This document shows positions 34,119-43,072 of a stretch of DNA of 64,000 bases, in pieces. The number at the start of each line of letters is the position of its first letter. Position 1 is the stretch's first letter. Origin of the DNA: JBDTSW01 sp963807385 (GTDB lineage Bacteria; Actinomycetota; Thermoleophilia; Solirubrobacterales; 70-9); the NCBI GenBank assembly GCA_963807385.1, contig CAWEBQ010000003.1:682001-746000 (forward strand), in the 5' to 3' direction. Made by a program: the position numbers and the translations under genes. The notes under the pieces are model-generated. The model was not told where the DNA came from. It saw only the letters and a program-made list of their open reading frames with translations, and searched no databases.

Positions 34119-35375
34119 GTGAGGGTCCTGATGGTGCTCTGGGACGGGGGTGGGAACGTCCCAATGCAGATCGAGATCGCCCGGAGGCTGATCGAGCGTG
34201 GCCATCGGGTGCGCGTACTCAGCCATGAGACGGTGAGGGCGAGGGCCGAGCAGGCCGGGGCAGATTTTGTGGCGTATCGCCGGGCCCCTGCCTCCGACCC
34301 GACTGATCCCGGATCCGATCTGGTCAAGGACTGGAAGGCCCGCACTCCTCTCGGGGCCTTCGCCCGTCTACAGGATCGCCTCGTCTTCGGCCCGGCCGGG
34401 CTCTTCGCCGATGACGTGCTGAGTGAACTGGGGCGCGCACCCGCCGACGCGGTTGCCTTCGACTACCTCCTGTTCGGAGCAGCAATCGCAGCCGAGTTGG
34501 CCGGCATCCCCGCCGCCGCTCTCGTGCACACCCCGTACCCGGTGCGAGTCGGAGACCTGCCTCCCTTTGGCCTGGGGCTGCTTCCGGCGAACGGACCCGC
34601 GGGACGAGTTCGCGACCGCGTACTTGGCCGCGTCTACGACCTCGCCTGGTCGCAGGCCTTGAAGCGGGCGAACGAGGCTCGATTCGAGCTCGGGCTAGGC
34701 CCCCTCAACCACTACCTTGAGCAGCTCGACCGGGCCGCCTCGGTGCTGGTGTTGACCAGCGCAGAGTTCGACTTCGCGGGAAGCGCGGAGCTGCCGGCCA
34801 ACGTCGCGCATGTCGGTCCGGTCCTCCCCGCGGGCGGCCTGGAGCCGTGGAGGTCTCCGTGGCCCGAAAGCGACCAGCGGAAGCTGGTCGTCGCCAGCTT
34901 CAGCACCAGCTACCAGAACCAGCGCGTCCTGGCCCGCCGGGCGCTGGGCGCCCTCCAACGGTTGCCCGTAAGGGGGCTTCTCACCGTGGGACCGGCGCTG
35001 GACATCTCCGGACTGTCCATTCCCGACAACGTGGTGGTCCGCGATTTCGTTCCGCACGCGACGGTGATGCCCCAGGCAAGCGCCGTGGTTACCCATGGGG
35101 GCCTGGGCACGGTCCACGTGGCGCTGGCCGCGGGAGTGCCGCTGGTCTGTATCCCGTGGGGCAGAGACCAGGGCGAGAACGCAGCGCGTGTGGTCGTCGC
35201 GGGCTGCGGGCGCCGGCTTCCGCGGCGGGCTGGCTCCAGGCGCCTGGCGCAGGCAATCGACGACGTCCTCGAGGACCCGCGTCTGAGCCGTGCCGCCTCT
35301 CGCCTGGCGGAGGGCATCGCCAAGTCCCGCGGCGGGGACGAGGCCGCGATCCGGATCGAGGCCCTATCCGGATGA
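34119..35375 (+). CDS. GT1-family glycosyltransferase (MGT/UGT-like)
   Basis: A 418-residue GT-B protein from GTG 34119, with CAGACT ending 7 nt before it and no ribosome binding site. MVLWDGGGNVPMQIEIARRLIERGHRV is the acceptor-domain start. The C-terminal half has VTHGGLGTVHVALAAGVPLVCIPWGRDQGENAARV, the donor-binding signature of UDP- or TDP-sugar transferases of the macrolide/flavonoid type. It glycosylates an unknown small molecule or lipid. Its promoter is divergent from the GT-PHP gene, and its last 12 bp overlap the convergent LAL regulator. Confidence 0.9.
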   Translation: MRVLMVLWDGGGNVPMQIEIARRLIERGHRVRVLSHETVRARAEQAGADFVAYRRAPASDPTDPGSDLVKDWKARTPLGAFARLQDRLVFGPAGLFADDVLSELGRAPADAVAFDYLLFGAAIAAELAGIPAAALVHTPYPVRVGDLPPFGLGLLPANGPAGRVRDRVLGRVYDLAWSQALKRANEARFELGLGPLNHYLEQLDRAASVLVLTSAEFDFAGSAELPANVAHVGPVLPAGGLEPWRSPWPESDQRKLVVASFSTSYQNQRVLARRALGALQRLPVRGLLTVGPALDISGLSIPDNVVVRDFVPHATVMPQASAVVTHGGLGTVHVALAAGVPLVCIPWGRDQGENAARVVVAGCGRRLPRRAGSRRLAQAIDDVLEDPRLSRAASRLAEGIAKSRGGDEAAIRIEALSG

Positions 35376-38345
35376 GGCACGGGTCTCGCCAAGCTCCGCG
35401 AGCCGCGCTCCGACGGCCGATCGGTTCCTGACGCCGAGCTTTACGAAGACTCGGGCGAGGTGCTTCTCCACGGTCTTGGGGGAGATGAAGAGCGCGGCGC
35501 CAATCTCCCGGTTGGTGCGCCCATCGGCAACCAGTGCGGCCACCTCTCGCTCACGCTCGCTGAGCTCCGCGGCCCCGTTGGTTGCGGGCCGGGCAGCGGG
35601 CCGCCCGACGCGGCGGCCCAGCTTTCGCAGACCCTGCGATGCGCGATCCCGAAACCGGGTCGCGCCGCATCGGTCCAGATCCGTCTGCGCCCGCTCGAAC
35701 AACGCCACGGCGCGCTCCTCCTCGCCGGCCTCGACCAGCGCGCCGGCAGCAAGAATCTGGAGAGAGGCCACGCCGATCCGCATCCGCCCCAGCCCCTCGG
35801 CCGCAGCCAGCGCCGCTTCCGCTGCAGCGGCCGGGTTGCCGCAAGCGAGCTCGACGTGGGCTCGTGCCTCACGCGCCCAGCCGAGGCATCCGTTCAACGG
35901 CAGGGCATCGGCGACGGCCTCGGCACGGCGCGCACATTCATCCGATGCCGCGAGATCCCCCCGTTCGACCTCACAGCGCGTGAGGATGCTCCAGCCCATC
36001 GGCCTCATGAAGAGCTCGATCGCCGGGAGATCTGCGCCGCCGCACCCCTCCAGGATCTGATCGCGCGCCGCCTCGAACTCCCCCACCTCGAGCAGGGCGC
36101 GCGCCGCGAACGCGCTTGCGTAGCCCGTCGTCTGCGGGCCGCTTACCTCGGCCAGTGCAATCGCCTCCCGGGCAAGCCTGCTGACCTCCTGAGGCTCCGC
36201 CCAGCAGACGGCGAGGTCGGCGTAGCCGGCCTGGGCGAAGGCACCGAACTCCTTGTTCCCTGTCAGATGAGCGACCTCGATGGTCTCCTCGAACGCGGCG
36301 CGTGCGTCGGCAACCCGGCCGAGCCAGTAAAGGGACCAGCTCCTGCCCAGCATCAGCTGCGGGAGCAGGTGTGTTTGCCCGGTGGCGCGCGCCACCTCCA
36401 GGCCGCGGTCCGCGTGGCGGATGCACTGATCGGTTCGCTCCAGCAAGAACTCCACCTGGCAAAGCCATGCGACGGCCTCGAGGCGCTCGGCGAGCTGCGC
36501 ATCCGTCAGGGGGTCGATCAGGCCTGCAGCGTGGTCGGCCATGGCGCGGGCCTCGGTCAGATCGGCGACCCGGAGAGCCTGCGAGGCCAGCACCGACGTG
36601 GCCACGCACTCGAGCACCGGGTGGCCGACCTCGCGAGCCGAGGCCAGCGCCTGCCCGGCGAAGTCGTAGGCGTCCTCCCACTGGTCGCTCATCGCCGCCA
36701 GGCCCGCCAGCGCGCCGAGCACGGTCGCTCGCCGGCGTCCCGCCTCCAACCCCGGGTCGTTGAGCAGTTCCTGCAGCGAGATGCGGGCCTCCTCGTGGCG
36801 GCTGAGAAAGCGATCGACGAGCGAGCACGCCACCGTCGCCTCGATCCGCATGTCCAGCGCTTCGGCGGGCATCGCCGCGATGGCTTCGCGCAGGGCCACG
36901 CGGCTGTCGGTCAGTCGGCCGGCGGCGGCGAGCATGCGTGCCCGCAGGACGAGCAGGGCGAGCCGCTGCTCGTCCGCCTCGGGGCCCTCGGGCAACAGGC
37001 GAAGAGCCGCGCCGAACCAGCGGGCGGCAGCCGCCGGGTCGCGCGCCGCCGCATCGTTGGCGGCAGCGGTCAGGACCTCGATCGCATCCGCATCCCCGGC
37101 TCGGGCGGCCTGCTCCACATGGTGAGAGCGCGCCAGCGGGCCGGCCCCGCGCTGGGACAGCACGGCGGCCAGCCGGGTGTGGGCGGCGATGCGCCATCCG
37201 GGACTCGCGGACTCGTAGACGGCCAGCGCGACGATCGGGTGGCGGAAACGGAACTGTCGGGGCGCTGCAGTCGGCACCACAACCCCCATCGCGGTCGCCT
37301 GGTCGATCGAAGCCAGCAACTCCGCCTGGTCGATCTCGGCGGCGGCCGACGCGAGGTCGAGATCGAAGGGGTCACCGGCAACGGCCGCGCCCTGGAGCGC
37401 AATCCTCGTGCGCTCGCCGAGGGCGGCCAGCTCGTCGCGAAGCGCCGCCTGGACAGCTTCCGGAACTCCCTCGATCATGCCGGCGGTACCTCCGCTCGGA
37501 TTGGCAGCCAGGGATTCGGGCCGGGCGGCCAGTTGCTGGAGGTAGAAGGGATTGCCGCCCGCTAGCTCGTAGGCGCGCCTGGCCAGCTCTGGCTTCAGCG
37601 AGGACGCGAGGACGCGAGCTCCGGATGGAGAGATCGGCCCGAGCTCAATTCGCACCAGGCCGGCGTCGCGGATGCCGGCGTCCAGCGCCGCCTGCCACCG
37701 AGCCGGGAGGATGCCGCTCCTGTGTGCCAGGGCGAAGGTCACCGGAGCGCGCGGTGGATGACGAAGAAGGTGCTCGGTGAGCTCGAGCGATGCGTCATCG
37801 GCCCAGTGCAGGTCGTCCAGCGCGACTACCACGGGCTTGACCGAGCCGATCAGCTCCAGCAGACCCCTGACCGCCCGATGCGTCCGGTAGCGCTCCTCGC
37901 TCGGCGTCGCCGGCCTGGATTCGGCGAGGTCCGCCAGCGCTGGGAACACCTCGGCAAGCTCGGCGGCCTGATCCGTCGGCAACCGCTCAAGGAAGCGCAG
38001 GTTCAAAGAGGCGAGGTGGTCGTCCAGAGCGCCGACGTAGAGCGCGAAGGGGATCTCACGCTCGAGTTGCGCCGCTCGCGCCCTGAGGACGACTCTATCC
38101 GCGAGGCTCTCCGCGATCTCGTCCAGCAGCCGGGTCTTGCCGATCCCGGGTTCGCCGACGAGCTCCAGGAACCGGGCGCGTCCGGCGGGCGAATCACCAA
38201 GCACCTCCTTGATGCGGAGAAGCTCAGTCTGGCGACCGACGAGGGGCGGGGTGGGCAGGCCGGAGCCGGTCTCCCGACACGACCCGGGCGCTGAGATGGC
38301 GGAGATGGGCGTGGACGCCGACAGAGTTTCCCCCTCATCACGCAT
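35364..38345 (-). CDS. LuxR-family LAL transcriptional regulator (ATPase + HTH), first copy
   Basis: A 993-residue protein. An AAA/STAND ATPase domain near the N-terminus has ELVGEPGIGKTRLLDEI (Walker A) and VVVALDDLHWADD (Walker B). About 500 residues of helical tetratricopeptide-like repeats follow, and the C-terminus has the LuxR HTH ELSEREREVAALVADGRTNREIGAALFISPKTVEKHLARVFVKLGVRNR. LAL regulators are large ATP-dependent activators. A second, unequal LAL gene lies at 44-47 kb on the same strand, and the genes between them carry shared upstream motifs. The gene starts at ATG 38345. Confidence 0.93.
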   Translation of the reverse strand: MRDEGETLSASTPISAISAPGSCRETGSGLPTPPLVGRQTELLRIKEVLGDSPAGRARFLELVGEPGIGKTRLLDEIAESLADRVVLRARAAQLEREIPFALYVGALDDHLASLNLRFLERLPTDQAAELAEVFPALADLAESRPATPSEERYRTHRAVRGLLELIGSVKPVVVALDDLHWADDASLELTEHLLRHPPRAPVTFALAHRSGILPARWQAALDAGIRDAGLVRIELGPISPSGARVLASSLKPELARRAYELAGGNPFYLQQLAARPESLAANPSGGTAGMIEGVPEAVQAALRDELAALGERTRIALQGAAVAGDPFDLDLASAAAEIDQAELLASIDQATAMGVVVPTAAPRQFRFRHPIVALAVYESASPGWRIAAHTRLAAVLSQRGAGPLARSHHVEQAARAGDADAIEVLTAAANDAAARDPAAAARWFGAALRLLPEGPEADEQRLALLVLRARMLAAAGRLTDSRVALREAIAAMPAEALDMRIEATVACSLVDRFLSRHEEARISLQELLNDPGLEAGRRRATVLGALAGLAAMSDQWEDAYDFAGQALASAREVGHPVLECVATSVLASQALRVADLTEARAMADHAAGLIDPLTDAQLAERLEAVAWLCQVEFLLERTDQCIRHADRGLEVARATGQTHLLPQLMLGRSWSLYWLGRVADARAAFEETIEVAHLTGNKEFGAFAQAGYADLAVCWAEPQEVSRLAREAIALAEVSGPQTTGYASAFAARALLEVGEFEAARDQILEGCGGADLPAIELFMRPMGWSILTRCEVERGDLAASDECARRAEAVADALPLNGCLGWAREARAHVELACGNPAAAAEAALAAAEGLGRMRIGVASLQILAAGALVEAGEEERAVALFERAQTDLDRCGATRFRDRASQGLRKLGRRVGRPAARPATNGAAELSEREREVAALVADGRTNREIGAALFISPKTVEKHLARVFVKLGVRNRSAVGARLAELGETRASSG

Positions 38346-38401
38346 CCTACTCGCGGATCGTCCCTCTGCGGCGACGCGGCCGCACGCGAGGGGCGCCGAC
38401 G

Positions 38402-39268
38402 CTATCCCACCGGCTGGGCCATGGTCCGTCGATCGGCCACCGCCGCGGGGATGGCCCGTGCGTTCATGGCCACTAGCACCGTCGCGGACGCCCCGAACCA
38501 GGCAAACCAGACCCAGGTGGCCAATGCGGCGGCCGGGAAGAGCTCGCTGTGCATGAGCGAGACCACGACCGTCCCGGCGGTGAAGACCAGCATTGCCGGC
38601 GCGATTGCCGCGAGCTCGGCCCAGGCCCGGCGCCGCGAATAGACCCAGCTGGTGAACGCGTAGGCCAGGAATGGACCGCCGTAGAACTGGGCGAGGCCGG
38701 CGCTGACCGGCCAGGGCCAGACATCCACCATCGCCTCACGTGCGACCAGCAGCGCCACCCCGACGACAGCGAACACGGTGGCCTGCAGCTTGAGGAACGC
38801 GGGAGCCCAGGCCGGCAGAGTGGGCCCCCCGACCGCTGGAGCTTCCCGGTGGCGAGCTGTCCACGCGAGCGTGAAGGCGATCGTCGGGTAGACGATGTAG
38901 GAGAGCGTCCAGACCCGGACAGGCGTCAGGTCGAAGTCGAACGCATCGAGGTTTAGGAGGGTCACGAGCAGCAGGAGGCTGGTGAAGATGCCAATCGCAG
39001 GCAAGGCCGGCGAGACCTGCGACCAGCGGTGCGCCAGGATGGATCCGATCATGTAGACGCCGCCGAAGAGGTAGAGGACGCCGACGAAGCGAGCGTGGAG
39101 GGGCGGCAGGACTACCCAGGTGAAGGACTCATCGATTCGTGCTGGAGCGAAGAGGCCCAGGTACGCCACCAGTAGCGCGGCGACGGCGATCACCGCGAAG
39201 AACAGGCGTCGCCCGGCCGAAACCTCGTTCGCCGCGCCGATCCGGGTGCGCGTTCCCAACCTCTTCAT
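38402..39268 (-). CDS. Polytopic membrane protein of unknown function
   Basis: A 288-residue protein with about 8 predicted helices (RLFFAVIAVAALLVAYLGLF, HARFVGVLYLFGGVYMIGSILA, PAIGIFTSLLLLVTLL and others). GAGGAGGT lies 8-9 nt before the ATG, one of the strongest ribosome binding sites in the window. There are no catalytic motifs and I recognise no family. It starts 57 bp upstream of the LAL regulator start on the same strand and faces the RTX-protein gene across a 177-bp gap with two copies of the 18-bp element. Confidence 0.8.
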   Translation of the reverse strand: MKRLGTRTRIGAANEVSAGRRLFFAVIAVAALLVAYLGLFAPARIDESFTWVVLPPLHARFVGVLYLFGGVYMIGSILAHRWSQVSPALPAIGIFTSLLLLVTLLNLDAFDFDLTPVRVWTLSYIVYPTIAFTLAWTARHREAPAVGGPTLPAWAPAFLKLQATVFAVVGVALLVAREAMVDVWPWPVSAGLAQFYGGPFLAYAFTSWVYSRRRAWAELAAIAPAMLVFTAGTVVVSLMHSELFPAAALATWVWFAWFGASATVLVAMNARAIPAAVADRRTMAQPVG

Positions 39269-39333
39269 CTTGATCTACCTCCTCTGAGGGCTTGTCTGCT
39301 CGGTCAACTCTGTCCCCGCCGCACGGCCCTGTG

Positions 39334-39351
39334 CATGGGGGAAGTGCCTAC
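39334..39351 (-). promoter_or_regulatory. 18-bp GTAGGNNNTTCCCCCATG element, copy A (reverse)
   Basis: CATGGGGGAAGTGCCTAC, which on the minus strand reads GTAGGCACTTCCCCCATG, is an exact 18-bp match to copy C at 42961-42978. It lies 65 bp upstream of the membrane-protein start, on that gene's strand. Proposed as an operator for a LAL regulator. Confidence 0.5.
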
Positions 39352-39393
39352 TCGCTCACCCACTTCGTCCCTAGGCCTCCGGTTTGAACGGAA

Positions 39394-39411
39394 GTAGGGG
39401 GTTCCCCCATG
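39394..39411 (+). promoter_or_regulatory. 18-bp GTAGGNNNTTCCCCCATG element, copy B
   Basis: GTAGGGGGTTCCCCCATG matches copies A and C at 15 of 18 positions and itself contains the palindrome GGGGGTTCCCCC. It lies 34 bp upstream of the RTX-protein start. Proposed as an operator for a LAL regulator. Confidence 0.5.
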
Positions 39412-39445
39412 TTCAAAGAGCTTCGCGTGCCAGAGGGTGGGTCGC

Positions 39446-41632
39446 ATGACAACTCGCAGCGACATACATGCACACGTACTCGGAACGACAAGAATGAGCC
39501 GTACGGCCATCGGCCTCGGGTTCATCGCCTTGACGCTCGCGCTCGCTCCGGCGGCGCTTGCAGCCCAGGCGTCTGTGACCGAGCTCCCGGGGGCCGGCAG
39601 CGACGTCCTCCGCTACGACGGCGGAATCGACGCCCAGAACACGACGATCACCTTCAATCCGGGCGGAGTGCCCGACTTTCGTGTCCGCGAGACCGGATCG
39701 ATCATCACCGCCGGGAGCGGCTGCAGCAAGATCTCGAGCGACACCGTCAGCTGCCCCTCTGCCGGGATCGGGCTGATCCTTGCGACGCTCGGTCTCGCCA
39801 ACGACCGGATCGATGTCAGCGAGGGGATCCTGCTCCCGGCGACGCTAGACGGAGACGGAGGTGACGATGTCCTCATTGCCGGCGGCGGCGATGACCTGGT
39901 CCGCGGCGATCTCGGCGACGACACGCTACACGGGCGGTCTGGAGACGACGAGCTGAACGTGGGCGGCTCCGTCGCCCAGGCGTTCGAAGAGGAACTCACC
40001 GGAGGAGCCGGCGACGACACACTGGTCGGAGCCAACGGTGACGACACCCTCTCGGGAGGCGACGGCAACGACTCGCTCAACGACATCGCCGGAGCCGACG
40101 ACGTGTCTGGCGACTCGGGAGTCGACACGGCGCGGTTCGAGATCCTTGGTCCTGGCCCCCCAGGCGTCACGGCGGACCTCGACGATGCTCCGGACGACGG
40201 CCTCGCCGGACAGGGGGCAAACATCCACTCCGACGTCGAGAACCTTGTCGGCACCGACCGTGCCGACGTGCTGATCGGCAACGGCTCTTCGAACGAGCTA
40301 CGCGGTGGCGAAGGCGCCGACAAGCTGTTCGGCGGGCCGGGAGGCACCGTTCCTGACGTCCTCAACGGTGGCGGCGGCCGCGATCTGGCCGACTATGGCG
40401 GGCGCACCGAACCCCTCGTCCTCAGGGCGGCCGCCCTGGGCGGTACCACGGGCAACGGCGCCTCCGGCGAGGGCGACGCGCTCTCCGGCATCGAAGACGT
40501 GCGCGGCGGACTGGCCGATGACACCCTGCGGGGAGACGCCGGCGCGAACCAGCTCGACGGCAACGCGGGAAATGACCGCCTCGACGGCGGCGCCGGCGAC
40601 GATCAGGTCAGGGGCGGGCCCGGGACCGACACCGCTGACTACTCGAGTCGCACCGAGGCGGTTCAGGCGAGCTTGGCCGGCGGGGAGGCCAGAAGCGGCA
40701 CCGAGCTCGATGCGCTCGACCAGGTCGAGAACCTGGTGGGGGGCTCGGAACGCGACCAGCTCGAAGGCAGCTCGGTCAACAACGTGCTTCGGGGCGGAAC
40801 GGGCGGGGACACGCTTCGCGGCCTCGGCGGATCCGACCTCCTGATCCCCGGTCCCGGGATTGTCAGCGATACGCTTGAGGGCGGCGAGGGTCCGGACACG
40901 CTCGACTACTCCGACCGTGGCGAGGACCTCGTCGTCGACCTGACCGACGCCCAGGGGCTGGGCGGTCAGGGCGCGCCGGGCGAGGAGGATCGGGTCGCAT
41001 CGAGCGAGCACGTGATCGGCGGCTCGGGCGACGACGTACTCGTCGGCGACCAGACCGCCAATCGTCTCGCCGGCAGCGGCGGCAGCGACAAGCTCGACGG
41101 GCTCGGTGGGTCCGACGAGCTCCTCGGCGAGGGCGGCCCAGACCGGGTGACCGCGCGCGACGGAGCTGCCGACATCGTGACGTGCGGCGACGCCTCAGAC
41201 ACGGCGCTCGTCGACGCCACGGGTGACCAGGTTGACTCGGATTGCGAGGCGGTCGACCTCCCTGGGCCGCCCGAGGTGACGATCCTGAGCCGGCGCCTGC
41301 GCCCCGACGCGCGCGGGTTCGTGCGGATCAAGCTCGGGTGCGGCCCGGAGACCTGCGGCTTCGGCCGGCTAACGCTCGAGAGCGCGAAGAAGGTTCAGGA
41401 TGCAAGTGGCCGGCGGCGAGTCCGACTCGCCCGAGAGCGATTCGCGATCGAGCCCGGGCGGACCCGGATCGTCCGGACCCGACTCTCGGGTCGGAACCGC
41501 AGGCTGGTAGCGCGGCTCAGCCCGCTCGCGGTGCGCGTCGTAGCGGTCGCTGTCGACGCCGTCGGCGAACGCAGCAAAGCCACCCGAGAGGTGACTCTCA
41601 CAGCAAGGCAAGGTGGGCGGGGCACTCGATGA
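39446..41632 (+). CDS. Secreted RTX (haemolysin-type Ca2+-binding) repeat protein
   Basis: A 728-residue protein from ATG 39446 (GAGGGTGGG upstream), or ATG 39494, which starts a standard signal peptide (MSRTAIGLGFIALTLALAPAALAAQA). The body holds many GGxGxDxxx-type nonapeptides in several blocks (for example GGDGNDSLND, GNAGNDRLDGGAGDDQVRGG, GLGGSDELLGEGGPD), separated by similar DYSSRTEAV/DYSDRGEDL linkers. Such repeats form Ca2+-binding beta-rolls outside the cell. The last 120 residues are a basic beta-rich domain without repeats (VTILSRRLRPDARGFVRIKLGC). No type I secretion genes are nearby, so Sec export is likely. Confidence 0.9.
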   Translation: MTTRSDIHAHVLGTTRMSRTAIGLGFIALTLALAPAALAAQASVTELPGAGSDVLRYDGGIDAQNTTITFNPGGVPDFRVRETGSIITAGSGCSKISSDTVSCPSAGIGLILATLGLANDRIDVSEGILLPATLDGDGGDDVLIAGGGDDLVRGDLGDDTLHGRSGDDELNVGGSVAQAFEEELTGGAGDDTLVGANGDDTLSGGDGNDSLNDIAGADDVSGDSGVDTARFEILGPGPPGVTADLDDAPDDGLAGQGANIHSDVENLVGTDRADVLIGNGSSNELRGGEGADKLFGGPGGTVPDVLNGGGGRDLADYGGRTEPLVLRAAALGGTTGNGASGEGDALSGIEDVRGGLADDTLRGDAGANQLDGNAGNDRLDGGAGDDQVRGGPGTDTADYSSRTEAVQASLAGGEARSGTELDALDQVENLVGGSERDQLEGSSVNNVLRGGTGGDTLRGLGGSDLLIPGPGIVSDTLEGGEGPDTLDYSDRGEDLVVDLTDAQGLGGQGAPGEEDRVASSEHVIGGSGDDVLVGDQTANRLAGSGGSDKLDGLGGSDELLGEGGPDRVTARDGAADIVTCGDASDTALVDATGDQVDSDCEAVDLPGPPEVTILSRRLRPDARGFVRIKLGCGPETCGFGRLTLESAKKVQDASGRRRVRLARERFAIEPGRTRIVRTRLSGRNRRLVARLSPLAVRVVAVAVDAVGERSKATREVTLTARQGGRGTR

Positions 41633-41681
41633 GACGACCGCCGCGCCGACCACGAACGCCACCGACCGAGGAGGTCAACCG

Positions 41682-42290
41682 ATGCTGAGTCAAACACCCT
41701 TGCAGTCGATGCCGCTGCTGCTCGTCGCCCTCGCTGCGATCGGCGCGGGCTGTGGGGACGACGGGGACGGCGCAGCCTCGGTGACGCCTCCGGAGGGGAC
41801 GTTCGTCGGCCAGGTTGAGGAGACGAACGCATACATCGCACTGGTCTCCGACGGCGAGCGCGTCGCCAGGTAGGTCTGCGACGGCGACGCTGAGGGGCGC
41901 AGCGTCTCGGTCTCGGCCTGGTTCGGAGGAAGACTGGACGGCGAGGACGGCGAGCTCGTCGACCGAGACGGCTCCAGGCTGGGCGGGACTACCCTGACGC
42001 CGGCCGGGGCAACTGGCGAGGTCCTAATAGACGGCGAGTCCTACGCGTTCAGGGCGGGAGCCGCAGATGGCAACGCCGGTCTCTATCGGGGGGTGAATGG
42101 CGAGTCCGGGGGGCCTCCCGCCGTCGAGGTAGGCCAGATCGTCCTCGCCGACGGAAGCTGCCGGATACGGCGCGGTGATCCGGACCACAGCCTGACGGAC
42201 GATCACCGGATCGACCGCCGGCGCTCGGAGCCTACGCGAGCAGGGACGCCAGGTCCGCGTCGAGCAAGTCGACTCGACGCGGTGAGCTGA
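41682..42290 (+). pseudogene. Lipoprotein gene interrupted by an in-frame TAG
   Basis: ATG 41682 has an excellent GAGGAGG site (41668-41674) and starts a lipoprotein signal with lipobox LAAIGAGCGDD. The frame reads FVGQVEETNAYIALVSDGERVAR and then meets TAG at 41871-41873. Without any shift the same frame continues for 138 codons (VCDGDAEGRSVSVSAWFGG..., DGSRLGGTTLTPAGATGEVLIDGESYAF, NAGLYRG) with ordinary codon use, to a stop at 42288. The pattern suggests a Tyr codon changed to TAG. The downstream part would be lost unless the stop is read through. The 3' end overlaps the convergent vapC gene by 59 bp. Confidence 0.8.
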
Positions 42291-42654
42291 CTGCGTCAAA
42301 GCTCCCATCGGCCGAGACGATGGTGGGGATCTCGTGCTCGAGGCTGCTGGCCACGTGCAGGCGGTCATTCGCTCCCAGCTCGGGCGGGGCTTCAAGGGCC
42401 ATCGCGAGGTCGAGCGTACGCGGCGAGACCGCCAGCAGGTCGTCGAAGATCGTGCGGGCACGGAGGGTCTGCCCGGCCAGATCCGGGACGCGGCCGCTCA
42501 GCTCAAGGTGCCAAACCTCCTCGAGCACGGCGACCGAGGTGGTGCCCGGGACATCGCCTTCCGCGATCGCCGCGAGCACCTCGATCGCCGGTTCCCGGCG
42601 CGGACCCGGCGTGACCGCGTAGACGATCACGTTGGCGTCCACAAAGAACGTCAC
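42232..42654 (-). CDS. VapC-type PIN-domain toxin
   Basis: A 140-residue PIN ribonuclease. FVDANVIVYAVTPG holds the first catalytic Asp, SVAVLEEVWHL the Glu, and GANDRLHVASSLEHEIPTIVSADGSFDAV the remaining Asp residues in the usual order. VapC toxins cleave tRNA or rRNA when not bound by antitoxin. ATG 42654 overlaps the antitoxin stop (ATGA), so the two are coupled. The 3' end overlaps the broken lipoprotein gene in the opposite direction. Confidence 0.88.
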   Translation of the reverse strand: MTFFVDANVIVYAVTPGPRREPAIEVLAAIAEGDVPGTTSVAVLEEVWHLELSGRVPDLAGQTLRARTIFDDLLAVSPRTLDLAMALEAPPELGANDRLHVASSLEHEIPTIVSADGSFDAVSSPRRVDLLDADLASLLA

Positions 42655-42935
42655 TCGCGAGCACGCTTGGACTTCGGGCCGAGGTCGCCCGCGTCGTCGA
42701 TCGCCGCGTGGATCAGGCGCTCGATCTCCTCCGGTTCAAGGCTGGGGCCACGTGGCCTGGCCGCGCGCATCCCTGCGATCGCCCGCGCCCTTTCCGCGCG
42801 AGTGCTCGTGCCGAGCTGGGCGTCGATCGCGTCGCGCACGACGGCGCCGACGGAGACGCCGCGGCGGCGCGCCTCCGCGTCCAACCGGCGGCGCTGCTCG
42901 GGATCGACCAGCAGCTGCAAGCGCTCCTTGAGCAT
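42651..42935 (-). CDS. VapB-type antitoxin (ribbon-helix-helix)
   Basis: A 94-residue protein from ATG 42935. The N-terminal MLKERLQLLVDPEQRRRLDAEARRRGVSVGAVVRDAIDAQLG is a CopG/RHH DNA-binding domain. The Arg-rich C-terminal half (ARPRGPSLEPEEIERLIHAAIDDAGDLG) would wrap the toxin. It should neutralise the adjacent PIN toxin and autoregulate the pair. A GTGTA/TACAC inverted repeat begins right at the start codon. An upstream in-frame start at 42989 would add 18 residues and overlap copy C of the 18-bp element. Confidence 0.85.
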   Translation of the reverse strand: MLKERLQLLVDPEQRRRLDAEARRRGVSVGAVVRDAIDAQLGTSTRAERARAIAGMRAARPRGPSLEPEEIERLIHAAIDDAGDLGPKSKRARE

Positions 42936-42950
42936 GTGTAGAGCATACAC
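42936..42950. promoter_or_regulatory. Candidate VapB operator
   Basis: GTGTA-N5-TACAC lies immediately upstream of the antitoxin start, the usual place for RHH-type autoregulation. A further GTGTA half-site occurs at 42958-42962. Confidence 0.45.
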
Positions 42951-42960
42951 CACTATGAGT

Positions 42961-42978
42961 GTAGGCACTTCCCCCATG
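42961..42978 (+). promoter_or_regulatory. 18-bp GTAGGNNNTTCCCCCATG element, copy C
   Basis: GTAGGCACTTCCCCCATG is identical to copy A in reverse. It lies between the divergent vapB gene and the next lipoprotein gene, about 95 bp upstream of the latter's GTG start. Proposed as an operator for a LAL regulator. Confidence 0.5.
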
Positions 42979-43072
42979 GAGAAAGCCATGCCCGGCGGCG
43001 ATCATGGGAGCCAATGGAGACCTTCCCCGGAAAGCCCAGTTCGCTTCTGGGGTCCGCCCCGGCAGGTGGTCG

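Noticed and set aside
34052..34345. An N-terminal extension of the GT-PHP gene
   Set aside because: This stretch is the antisense of the GT1 gene and the intergenic region; the domain starts cleanly at GTG 34051.
39334..42978. Inverted 18-bp copies A and C as the ends of a transposable element
   Set aside because: A third related copy lies inside the region next to copy A, there is no transposase or target-site duplication, and all copies sit in promoter positions. Regulatory sites explain them better.
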